NCBI GenBank assembly: GCA_023144875.1
Contig: JAGLEW010000118.1
Location: forward strand, 1-20,424
Length of the DNA stretch: 20,424 nt
Source: Methylococcales bacterium
GTDB taxonomy: Bacteria; Pseudomonadota; Gammaproteobacteria; Methylococcales; Methylomonadaceae
Reading direction: 5' to 3'
In this document: one piece after another, positions 8,156 to 15,160 of the stretch
Layout: each line of letters opens with the position of its first letter
How positions within the stretch are numbered: position 1 is the stretch's first letter
Made by a program: the position numbers and the translations under genes
The notes under the pieces: model-generated
What the model was told of the DNA's origin: nothing
The model's input: only the letters and a program-made list of their open reading frames with translations
Databases searched by the model: none

Positions 8156-9436
8156 TTATAATTTTTCAAACACCGCACTCGCGCAATCCAGTGTTTGTTC
8201 TAAATCTTCTTGCGTATGTGCCGCTGACATAAACCCTGTTTCAAATGCAGAAGGGGCTAAATAAACACCTTGCGCTAACATGCCATGAAAAAACGTTTTA
8301 AATCGTGCTTGATCACAACTCATTACTTGAGCAAAGGACGTAACCTGAGTCTCTTCAGTAAAAAATAACCCAAACATTCCCCCCACTGTGTTGGCACTCA
8401 GAGCAACCCCTGCTTTTTCAGCGCGTTGTTTCATTACTTCTGCAAAATTTTGGGTTTTTTGGGTTAATAGCTCATAAAAATTAGGTTCAGAAATTAGCTC
8501 TAGCGTTTTTAAGCCTGCCGCCATCGCAATAGGGTTTCCTGATAAGGTACCTGCTTGATAAATCGCTCCTAAGGGTGCAAGGCTTTCCATAATCTCGCGT
8601 TTACCACCAAAAGCACCGACAGGCATTCCGCCACCAATAATTTTCCCAAGAGTGGTTAAATCAGGTTTTACCTTATAAAGCGCTTGCGCCCCCCCTAATG
8701 CTACTCGAAAGCCTGTCATCACTTCATCAAAAATTAAGACGGCCCCAGTTTCATCACATACCGTTCGTAGGGTTTCTAAAAAACCTGCCACAGGTGGAAT
8801 GCAGTTCATATTACCCGCCACAGGTTCTACAATGACACAGGCAATTTCATCGCCAAACTGGGCAAAAAATTCTTTAACTTCGTCACTGTCGTTATAGCTT
8901 AAAGTAATGGTATTTTCAGCTACAGCTTCTGTCACCCCAGGGGAACTTGGAACACCTAGGGTTAATGCGCCCGAACCTGCTTTGACTAATAAGGCATCGG
9001 CATGACCGTGATAACAACCTTCAAATTTAACAATTTTGTCACGGCCTGTGAAACCACGCGCCAATCGAATCGCACTCATGGTTGCTTCCGTGCCAGAACT
9101 GACCATTCGCACTAATTCAATAGAAGGTACTAATTCGCAGACTTTTTCAGCCATTTGAGTTTCTAATTGCGTGGGTGCGCCAAAACTCAACCCTTTTTCA
9201 GCCGCTTCTTGAACCGCTTCTATCACTTCAGGGTGGGCATGACCTAAAATCATCGGTCCCCATGACGCCACATAATCAATATAACGTTTACGGTCGCTGT
9301 CAAAGACATACGCCCCTTGCGCACGATCAATATAAACAGGCGTTCCACCAACACTACTAAAAGCGCGGACAGGCGAATTTACGCCCCCAGGAATGACCTT
9401 TTTTGCTTGGGTAAATAAATCATTTGCATCTGTCAT
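8156..9436 (-). CDS. hemL: Glutamate-1-semialdehyde 2,1-aminomutase
   Basis: PLP enzyme that turns glutamate-1-semialdehyde into 5-aminolevulinate, the second step of the C5 route to heme and other tetrapyrroles. 426 residues, the same size as E. coli HemL. Motifs in order: PGGVNSPVRAF (16-26), SSGTEATMSAIRLARG (113-128), the CYHGHAD block (141-147), IFDEVMTGFR (235-244), and TTLGKIIGGGMPVGAFGG with the PLP lysine at 265. The start matches the family (MTDANDLFTQAKKVIPGG). It follows the ScsD-like gene by 25 bases and precedes the kinase by about 10. The terminal heme gene hemH is also in the window, but on the other strand in a separate operon. Confidence 0.98.
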   Translation of the reverse strand: MTDANDLFTQAKKVIPGGVNSPVRAFSSVGGTPVYIDRAQGAYVFDSDRKRYIDYVASWGPMILGHAHPEVIEAVQEAAEKGLSFGAPTQLETQMAEKVCELVPSIELVRMVSSGTEATMSAIRLARGFTGRDKIVKFEGCYHGHADALLVKAGSGALTLGVPSSPGVTEAVAENTITLSYNDSDEVKEFFAQFGDEIACVIVEPVAGNMNCIPPVAGFLETLRTVCDETGAVLIFDEVMTGFRVALGGAQALYKVKPDLTTLGKIIGGGMPVGAFGGKREIMESLAPLGAIYQAGTLSGNPIAMAAGLKTLELISEPNFYELLTQKTQNFAEVMKQRAEKAGVALSANTVGGMFGLFFTEETQVTSFAQVMSCDQARFKTFFHGMLAQGVYLAPSAFETGFMSAAHTQEDLEQTLDCASAVFEKL

Positions 9437-9461
9437 ATTTTTATAAAAAGTAGAAGTTAAA

Positions 9462-9968
9462 TTAAAAAAGCGTTATTTTTTTAAACGAGCCTGAACTTGC
9501 CAACCATAATCGCAGTCGCAAACCATAATCACTGACATAACCTGAATCAACAAATGCAATTTCCCCCTTTTGATTGAGGATAAAAATGGTTGGCACCGCT
9601 TTGACTAAAAACTGTTCACCGATTTCGTTATGTTCATCATTCACAATTGGCCACATTAATTGATGATGCGTTAAGTAATTTTGAACTTGAGTGATGTTAC
9701 CTGAGTTAACCGCTACGGTCACGCCGTTATAATTTTTTAAAATACCTGAGATGGGACCTTGCATGGTTTTGCAAACCCCACACCAATCTGCCCAAAAATA
9801 AATAAACTGTGGAGTGCCATTTTTTTTCGGGGTTATTAGCTGGCTCATCAGATTAGGATCAAGCCTCGGCAATGGCTGAAACTGCACAAAAATAGGCGCA
9901 ACAAAAATTAACACCGCCGCCAGTGTATAAATAAAACCTTGGCGAACCGTTTTTTTATTTATGCCCAT
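9462..9968 (-). CDS. Membrane-anchored thioredoxin-like protein disulfide oxidoreductase (ScsD/TlpA-like)
   Basis: 168 residues from the ATG at 9968. A hydrophobic helix at about 11-29 is an uncleaved signal anchor, placing the rest in the periplasm. The thioredoxin fold has the redox motif FWADWCGVCK (Cys63, Cys66), the cis-proline loop AVPT (Pro126), and the C-terminal GLRLRLWLASS block seen in the ScsD-type family. It would oxidise or reduce thiols of envelope proteins. The chosen start overlaps the preceding gene's stop by 14 bases and has GGGA just upstream; an ATG at 9998 would add ten residues with no hydrophobic or family match. It joins the unknown cluster upstream to hemL downstream, 25 bases away. 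Confidence 0.88.
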   Translation of the reverse strand: MGINKKTVRQGFIYTLAAVLIFVAPIFVQFQPLPRLDPNLMSQLITPKKNGTPQFIYFWADWCGVCKTMQGPISGILKNYNGVTVAVNSGNITQVQNYLTHHQLMWPIVNDEHNEIGEQFLVKAVPTIFILNQKGEIAFVDSGYVSDYGLRLRLWLASSGSFKKITLF

Positions 9969-10359
9969 CCAATCCCATGCGTATTCGCAACCATGCAAAC
10001 AATAAATCTAATTTATAGGACCACCCCTTTTTATTAACCGAGTCAGTTATTTTATCATTTTCTGGAATTTTTACGGTTTCAAAACAATGTGTTAGTGGGT
10101 CTAACAAGGCTTTATCCAGCGTGGTTTTTTCAAGACGATTCAGTGTTTTTTCTAAACTTCCAACAAAACATTGATAATGAGTATTAAAATCCTTAATTAT
10201 TTCAATACTGTAATCAATGTAATCAATGGTTAAACCTTGCGCCGCCGTTAATGCAATCGCAGAGGCATCGTCGGGGGTTTGGTAATTTTCAGCAATTGCC
10301 ATTAATTCATTATGGGCAAGCTCATAGTGTTCTGCCGCCATCTCTTGAGTCATCGACAT
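9955..10359 (-). CDS. Uncharacterised 134-residue protein
   Basis: Not recognised. Predicted soluble and mostly helical, with an acidic N-terminal half (MTQEMAAEHYELAHNELMAIAE) and a more basic C-terminal end containing FAWLRIRMG. Two cysteines (in HYQCFVG and THCFETV) are not in a metal or redox motif. There is no signal peptide or membrane helix, so it is probably cytoplasmic. The start at 10359 is supported by AGGAACG eight bases upstream; an ATG two codons later is possible. It begins 10 bases after the larger lipoprotein gene and its 3' end overlaps the thioredoxin gene by 14 bases, so it is translated with them. That it is a real gene is fairly sure from the overlaps and ribosome site; function is unknown. 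Confidence 0.75.
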   Translation of the reverse strand: MSMTQEMAAEHYELAHNELMAIAENYQTPDDASAIALTAAQGLTIDYIDYSIEIIKDFNTHYQCFVGSLEKTLNRLEKTTLDKALLDPLTHCFETVKIPENDKITDSVNKKGWSYKLDLLFAWLRIRMGLDGHK

Positions 10360-10369
10360 AAAAACGTTC

Positions 10370-11521
10370 CTAATAAGTTTTCTGATAATATAAAAAAGCT
10401 TGGCGCATTTTAATCAACGCAATTTCAAAATTATTTCCAAGTTCTAGTCGTTCTGATTGCCCAGAAATTGCCGCTTGTTGCACCACTCGTAAATACAAAT
10501 CCATTTGATTTAACAAACGAATATACGCAGTAAGCATGTCATGATACGCCTCTAATGCAATATTTATCTGTTCAGCTTCATCAAGTAACATCAAAATTTG
10601 AGTTTTTAGCACCGTTAATTGTGATATCACCACCCGATTTTTTTCTGATTTAACCTTTGTCATAATTGCTTTTGTAATCATGGTTTTTTGCCGTTGATAT
10701 TTATTCCTTCTATAGCGTCGCTTTCTCGGTTTTTTCAGTGTTTCAGGTAGATCAAGATAAATAAGCTCAAACCCGCGCCCAGAAGAAGAAACCGCAATTT
10801 GTTTTAAGCGCTCGTTTAATGTTTTGACCAGCGGATTCACCTTTTTTTGTTGCTCAAGCGGTTCAATTTCATTCGCTAAGGTGATAAACGTCTTAATATG
10901 GTGCGTAATATTCACCCTAAGTTTTTGATAGTGGTAATTATTAATGCTATATCTTACTTTATAAAATAACTCGCTGTCTTTTTTCATCCCAACGATTAAT
11001 TGTGAACTAATAATCTCGGAAATATTTTTAATGCTGGCGACAATCTGATGGCGCTTAAAACCTTTTTCAACTTGGGTCACAATCGCATCTAAAGCGGCGG
11101 CAATCGGGGATAAGCCTGCGGCGGCCTCTCGAAGTGAACTCACTGAAAAATGTAATAATTTCTTTAAAACCGTCTGGTCTTTTGATTTCAGGCTTTTTCC
11201 TGCGATCAACTGCGTCAATGCCTCGTTGTAGGTCGCCATGACCTCCCACGCGCGCAATCGAACCGCCACATCTTGCACGGGTAAATCAGAGATGGTTAAT
11301 TGATGGCTACTAAAGGTATTTTTACGTGGTGCTTGAAGGGTATTATTTTTCTTTAATTGGGTTTGTTCTTTTTTAGCCAAGGCGTAATCAATAATGACTT
11401 TCTCCCCGACATCACGCACTTGACTAAAAACATAGCGGTAATTGGAAAATTCACGCTCAGGCACTATTGCGCAGGCATTTAACAATAAAATTAAAAGGAC
11501 AAGTACGGTTTTATTTAGCAA
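10370..11521 (-). CDS. Uncharacterised lipoprotein, about 383 residues, TTG start
   Basis: Not recognised. From a TTG at 11521 the protein has a short, typical lipoprotein signal (LLNKTVLVLLILLLNAC, Cys17), and GAGGG lies seven bases upstream, overlapping the previous gene's stop. An ATG at 11566 would add 15 residues in front of the basic start of the signal and overlap the previous gene by 35 bases, so it is less likely. Alanine follows the lipid cysteine, with no Asp +2 inner-membrane retention signal, so outer-membrane sorting is expected. The rest is helical with several heptad-like stretches. Around two thirds along it carries a very basic patch (KKPRKRRYRRNKYQRQK). It sits between a 98- and a 134-residue unknown gene. 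The long helices suggest a coiled-coil or bundle envelope protein. Confidence 0.75.
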   Translation of the reverse strand: MLNKTVLVLLILLLNACAIVPEREFSNYRYVFSQVRDVGEKVIIDYALAKKEQTQLKKNNTLQAPRKNTFSSHQLTISDLPVQDVAVRLRAWEVMATYNEALTQLIAGKSLKSKDQTVLKKLLHFSVSSLREAAAGLSPIAAALDAIVTQVEKGFKRHQIVASIKNISEIISSQLIVGMKKDSELFYKVRYSINNYHYQKLRVNITHHIKTFITLANEIEPLEQQKKVNPLVKTLNERLKQIAVSSSGRGFELIYLDLPETLKKPRKRRYRRNKYQRQKTMITKAIMTKVKSEKNRVVISQLTVLKTQILMLLDEAEQINIALEAYHDMLTAYIRLLNQMDLYLRVVQQAAISGQSERLELGNNFEIALIKMRQAFLYYQKTY

Positions 11522-11531
11522 AATTTTCCCT

Positions 11532-11828
11532 CTATAGGCTGGCAACAAGAACGGTTTTAAGCACACTTATTCCCACATCAAAGGTTTGTAATGCGATCGC
11601 TTGATTTTGAGTCGCTTGCAAAGAAGCACCAATCGCTCGGTCAATTTCCGTAATATCCATCGGGGTTATTTTGGCAAGATTCATTCTTAAATCTTCCAGC
11701 ACCATCCCGTATAATTGAATTTTAAAAAGGTCAATTTCATTACGCTTAAAGGTTCGTTCAGGTTCTAAGAGTGTGCTCGCCAAGGACGTTAACGCTAAAA
11801 TATGCCGCTGTAATTCATTTTCAGTCAT
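11532..11828 (-). CDS. Uncharacterised 98-residue helical protein
   Basis: Not recognised. A small, probably all-helical protein (NELQRHILALTSLASTLLEP, then KIQLYGMVLEDLRMNLAKI) with a hydrophobic C-terminus (VGISVLKTVLVASL) that could pack on a partner or lie on a membrane but is short for a spanning helix. No cysteine, no signal peptide. The start is well supported: GGAGGG seven bases before ATG 11828. It follows the 196-residue lipoprotein gene by 15 bases, and its stop overlaps the ribosome site of the next lipoprotein gene. That spacing argues that the three products work together, perhaps in fixed ratios. Confidence 0.75.
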   Translation of the reverse strand: MTENELQRHILALTSLASTLLEPERTFKRNEIDLFKIQLYGMVLEDLRMNLAKITPMDITEIDRAIGASLQATQNQAIALQTFDVGISVLKTVLVASL

Positions 11829-11843
11829 AATTTTACCCTCCGA

Positions 11844-12434
11844 TTATTGCTTAACCTGTAGTAAATGCGCCAACTCACCTGATGCCAATTTAATCAATGG
11901 AATATAGGTATTGATTGTCCCCAAAAATCCATCAACACTGGTATGCCCCACCGAACTACTCAATAATTGCTCACCCGCTTTTTGCGATTGAATATAACCA
12001 TTTAAGACCACTTGCACCTCTTTTATTTTTTTCAAGTAGACCTGTAATTGTTGCGTTTTAATTTTTATCGCCTTAAAATCCAGCGCTAATTTTTGCCGTG
12101 ATGCGGCCGTGACTTTATTAATTTCAGTCGCTTGTGCCAGAATTTTTTGCTTTAACGCCCGACGTTCACTCATATCGGTTAAATCAACGGTTGTGGTCAT
12201 TAATTGATTTAGCCGATCAATACTATTTTGCTGATGGCAACTCATATTGCCTTCTGACTGCTGTTTTAATTTCTCAGCAATCAAAATTAAACCCTCTGAT
12301 TGAATGGTCACAGCATCGGTTAAAACGGTTAAATAATCCAATTGTTTTAGTGAAAGTTGTTTCACTTCAAGCGGGGTTGCACACCCTGAAATCACAAAAA
12401 CAAGCGCTAACAGAAAGAGTTTGTAATACGTCAT
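11844..12434 (-). CDS. Uncharacterised lipoprotein, 196 residues
   Basis: Not recognised. The signal peptide ends in the strong lipobox VISGC (Cys18), followed by Ala, so an outer-membrane lipoprotein facing the periplasm is expected. The mature part is rich in Gln, Lys and Leu in heptad-like spacing (LIAEKLKQQSEG, LKQKILAQATEINKV, KIKTQQLQVYLKKIKEVQ), predicting a long coiled coil. One further Cys (about 66) is followed by His. Start ATG 12434 has AGGA six bases upstream. It is the first gene of the minus-strand operon, about 30 bases after the predicted start of the promoter at 12471-12499. Function unknown; a structural or regulatory envelope partner of the larger lipoprotein downstream is an inference. 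Confidence 0.78.
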   Translation of the reverse strand: MTYYKLFLLALVFVISGCATPLEVKQLSLKQLDYLTVLTDAVTIQSEGLILIAEKLKQQSEGNMSCHQQNSIDRLNQLMTTTVDLTDMSERRALKQKILAQATEINKVTAASRQKLALDFKAIKIKTQQLQVYLKKIKEVQVVLNGYIQSQKAGEQLLSSSVGHTSVDGFLGTINTYIPLIKLASGELAHLLQVKQ

Positions 12435-12470
12435 GCGATATCCTTTAATAAGCTTAAAAATAGAATCCTT

Positions 12471-12499
12471 ATTAAAAAATTAAGTAAAAATATTGTAAA
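12471..12499 (-). promoter_or_regulatory. Sigma-70-like promoter for the 12434-4337 operon
   Basis: On the minus strand TTTACA (12494-12499) and TTTAAT (12471-12476) are exactly 17 bases apart. Each differs from the TTGACA/TATAAT consensus at one base. The site lies in the AT-rich 77-base gap after the uvrD stop and would start RNA near 12464, about 30 bases before the first lipoprotein ATG. No convincing uvrD terminator is seen in the gap, so read-through from uvrD is also possible. Confidence 0.5.
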
Positions 12500-12511
12500 T
12501 TTTAAGCGTTA

Positions 12512-14668
12512 TTAGGAGAGTCGTTCAAATTTTGCATAGGCAAGCATCAGCCATTTTAAACCACTTTCTCTAAAATTAATTTGTACTTTTTCTTGCGTTC
12601 CTTCGCCTTCTAATTGAAGAATAGTGCCTAAGCCAAATTTAGCATGGCTAATTTTATCGCCCACACGATGCCCTCCTAAGCTTTCTGTCACTTTTATCGT
12701 TTTAAACGTTTTGGTTACCTTGGCGCGAACCCGAATTTCTTGCACACAGTCTTTTGGAATTTCACGCAAAAATCGTGAAGGACTTGGGTAACTTTCTTTA
12801 CCATATAAGCGCCGCGATTCCGCATACGAAATACATAATTTCTGCATCGCTCGTGTAATACCCACGTAGCACAAACGCCGTTCTTCTTCCAATCGGGCAA
12901 CATCCTCAATGGAACGGCCTGATGGAAATAAACCCTCTTCCAATCCCACCATAAAAACGTGTTTAAACTCCAACCCTTTCGCCGAATGCAAGGTCATTAA
13001 TTGCACACAATCATCGGCATCGGCCCCTTGCATTTCCCCTGCTTCTAAAGTTGCATGGGCTAAAAACATATCTAAATCATTTAAGGTTTCATCATCCTCG
13101 CATGGATAATCAAACGCACGTGCCGCATTGATCAGCTCTTCCAAATTTTCAATTCTCGCCTCGCCACGATCCTCTTTTTCTTTTTTATAAAAGTCAATTA
13201 AGCCGCTTTTTTCCCCGACTAATTTAACTTTTTCATAAAGCACTAATGAATGCGATTCTGTTTCTAAATCCTGCATTATTTTTTGAAACTTTTTTAAAGC
13301 ATTCCCCGCTCGTGCACTAAAAAAATTGTCATTAATTCGTCTTTCCGTCGCTTGCCATAAGGATATTTGTTCATACTTGGCAAAATCACGCAGGCTATCT
13401 AATGTTCGCTGACCAATACCACGGGTTGGGGTGTTAATAATACGTTCAAAAGAGGGGTCATCGTTTCGATTGGATAACAAACGTAAATACGCCAAAGCAT
13501 TTTTAATTTCAGCACGTTCAAAAAATCGCAAACCACCATAAACCCGATAAGGAATGGCTTCAATCATTAACCGCTCTTCAAACTGGCGCGATTGGGCGTT
13601 AGAGCGATATAAAATAGCCACCTCTTTTTTTAAATTACCCGCTTCTAGCCATTGTTGAATTTGATCAACCACAAAATAGGCTTCATCTTGTTCATTAAAG
13701 GCCGAGTATAATGAGATTAATTCCCCATTATCGCTGTCTGTCCATAATTGCTTTCCCATTCGATTATTATTGTGCGTAATCAGCTGGTTTGCCGCTTGTA
13801 AAATATAAGCGGTAGAACGATAATTTTGTTCTAGTCGAATCAGCTCGTAATTTGGGTAATCCTGTTGAAAATTAAAAATATTCGCAATTTGAGCGCCACG
13901 CCAGCCATAAATGGATTGATCGTCATCGCCGACAATAAATAAATTATCTTTACCCTCGGTCAATAATCGCAACCACGCATATTGCACTTTATTGGTATCT
14001 TGAAATTCATCCACATGCACTTCACGAAAACGCTGACGATAAAAAGCTAATAACTCAGGCGTATCCCGTAATAATTCATGCGCTCTTAAAAGAAGTTCGG
14101 CAAAATCAACCAATCCTGACTGATTACAAATCGTTTCATAGGCGTGATAGAGTTTAATCATTTGCTCTAAAAAAAAATCGCCATTATGACTCAGGTGTTT
14201 TGCGCGCAACCCTTCGTCTTTTTGACCATTAACAAACCATTGTATTTGTTTCGGTGGCCACTTTTTATCATCAATTCGCATGGATTTTAACAAGCGTTTA
14301 ATCACACGTAATTGATCGTCTGAATCCATCACTTGAAAGGTGGTCGGTAACTGCGCCTCGCTGGCATGACGACGTAAAATACGGTGCGCCAGCCCATGAA
14401 AAGTACCAATCCACATGGCTTGTGTGGGAAATTTTAATAACTTTTCCACCCGATCTCGCATTTCGAGCGCCGCTTTATTGGTAAACGTCACCGCTAAAAT
14501 ACTGTGTGGTGATACGCCTTCAACCTGAATTTTCCACGCAATTCGGTGAACTAATACCCGCGTTTTACCACTACCCGCGCCTGCTAAAATAAGCATCGCC
14601 TTTGAAGGGGCAGTGACGGCAAGCCGTTGAGCATCATTTAAGTTATTAATTAGAAAAGAGACATCCAT
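12512..14668 (-). CDS. uvrD: DNA helicase II UvrD
   Basis: 3'-5' superfamily 1 helicase that removes the cut oligonucleotide in nucleotide excision repair and unwinds nicked DNA in mismatch repair. 718 residues (E. coli 720). The start MDVSFLINNLNDAQRLAV matches the E. coli N-terminus. Motifs in order: Walker A LAGAGSGKT at 28-36 (Lys35), VDEFQDTN (motif II), GDDDQSIYGWRGA (III), LEQNYRST (IV), TLHSAKGLEF (V) and RRLCYVGITRA (VI). The C-terminal Tudor-like segment (VGDKISHAKFGLGTI, KWLMLAYAKFERL) that marks UvrD/PcrA is present. The ribosome site is weak. It is divergent from the DUF2892 gene across 113 bases; I see no good LexA box there, so SOS control is not supported. Confidence 0.97.
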   Translation of the reverse strand: MDVSFLINNLNDAQRLAVTAPSKAMLILAGAGSGKTRVLVHRIAWKIQVEGVSPHSILAVTFTNKAALEMRDRVEKLLKFPTQAMWIGTFHGLAHRILRRHASEAQLPTTFQVMDSDDQLRVIKRLLKSMRIDDKKWPPKQIQWFVNGQKDEGLRAKHLSHNGDFFLEQMIKLYHAYETICNQSGLVDFAELLLRAHELLRDTPELLAFYRQRFREVHVDEFQDTNKVQYAWLRLLTEGKDNLFIVGDDDQSIYGWRGAQIANIFNFQQDYPNYELIRLEQNYRSTAYILQAANQLITHNNNRMGKQLWTDSDNGELISLYSAFNEQDEAYFVVDQIQQWLEAGNLKKEVAILYRSNAQSRQFEERLMIEAIPYRVYGGLRFFERAEIKNALAYLRLLSNRNDDPSFERIINTPTRGIGQRTLDSLRDFAKYEQISLWQATERRINDNFFSARAGNALKKFQKIMQDLETESHSLVLYEKVKLVGEKSGLIDFYKKEKEDRGEARIENLEELINAARAFDYPCEDDETLNDLDMFLAHATLEAGEMQGADADDCVQLMTLHSAKGLEFKHVFMVGLEEGLFPSGRSIEDVARLEEERRLCYVGITRAMQKLCISYAESRRLYGKESYPSPSRFLREIPKDCVQEIRVRAKVTKTFKTIKVTESLGGHRVGDKISHAKFGLGTILQLEGEGTQEKVQINFRESGLKWLMLAYAKFERLS

Positions 14669-14781
14669 TTTTTATCACTTGCACATTTTTTTTAGCTGTG
14701 TATATTTAGTATACTTAAATATAAGAAACCCTATTATATAGGGTATTTTGGCAAACTATTGACTTTAAAAGAGGTTTTAAA
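14669..14781. promoter_or_regulatory. Divergent uvrD / DUF2892 promoter region
   Basis: A very AT-rich gap that must start both genes. It holds a perfect inverted repeat CCCTAT-TAT-ATAGGG (14729-14743) and, 14 bases before it, the palindrome AGTATACT (14708-14715). A TATAAT on the minus strand (14733-14738) lies inside the larger repeat and could be the uvrD -10, though its -35 is poor. The overlap of palindrome and -10 would suit an operator, but this is inference. Confidence 0.4.
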
Positions 14782-15060
14782 ATGAAATTTGATTATAAAC
14801 GTTTGATAAAATTTGAGGTTAACGTAAATGATAAAGAAAAGCAGCTTCGTCTGATTGCAGGGGCAATTTCAATCTTAATTTCGTTATTTTTAGCAAATAT
14901 TTTATTGTTACTGATTGGCTTAGTGCTGGTTACGACAGGGTATATTCGTTGGTGTCCTGCTTATTCTGCATTTAACCGACCTCTTTGTGCAACGGAGACA
15001 CCTCCAGCAGAAGCGACACCTGAAACAACCACCGAAGAAAAATCAGCGGAAACAAAATAA
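14782..15060 (+). CDS. DUF2892 (YgaP-like transmembrane domain) inner-membrane protein
   Basis: 92 residues. An N-terminal NVNDKEKQLRLIAGAI block runs into two closely spaced hydrophobic helices (about 24-41 and 43-55), followed by YIRWCPAYSAFN, the Cys-Pro-containing end typical of DUF2892 / YgaP transmembrane domains. Here there is no fused rhodanese domain. The tail (from about 70) is low-complexity Thr/Pro/Glu/Ala. GAGG seven bases before the ATG supports the start. The family often accompanies sulfur or thiol enzymes, but nothing of that kind adjoins it here. Function unknown. Confidence 0.85.
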   Translation: MKFDYKRLIKFEVNVNDKEKQLRLIAGAISILISLFLANILLLLIGLVLVTTGYIRWCPAYSAFNRPLCATETPPAEATPETTTEEKSAETK

Positions 15061-15089
15061 GCTGAATAATATAAAATTATAAAAATGCT

Positions 15090-15130
15090 AAAGCGGGTCT
15101 TAACTATACTGTTTATAGTTAGTCCCCTTT
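15090..15130 (+). terminator. Long hairpin between the DUF2892 gene and cca (terminator or leader structure)
   Basis: An eight-base perfect stem TAACTATA/TATAGTTA (15101-15108 with 15114-15121) closes a 5-base loop. It continues outward through a small internal loop to GGG/CCC and AAAG/CTTT. The downstream sequence (CTTTAGTGACCCATTTTACC) has only a broken T-run, so it is a weak intrinsic terminator. GGGTC (15095-15099) can also pair with GACCC (15134-15138), giving a competing fold 23 bases before the cca start, which could instead act on cca. Confidence 0.45.
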
Positions 15131-15160
15131 AGTGACCCATTTTACCGATAAGCTTTTCAC

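Noticed and set aside
8146..8178. GTG 8178 as the start of the BFD-kinase gene
   Set aside because: It would overlap hemL by 23 bases and add eleven residues with no domain match; ATG 8145 just after the hemL stop begins directly before the cysteine domain.
11596..11603. GCGATCGC octamer, as in cyanobacterial HIP1 repeats
   Set aside because: I noticed only this copy, inside a coding sequence; without repetition it means nothing.
14669..14720. Possible LexA (SOS) box before uvrD
   Set aside because: On the minus strand only one half-site (ACAG) matches; the other side reads TACT instead of CTGT at the required 8-base spacing, so the box is too weak to claim.
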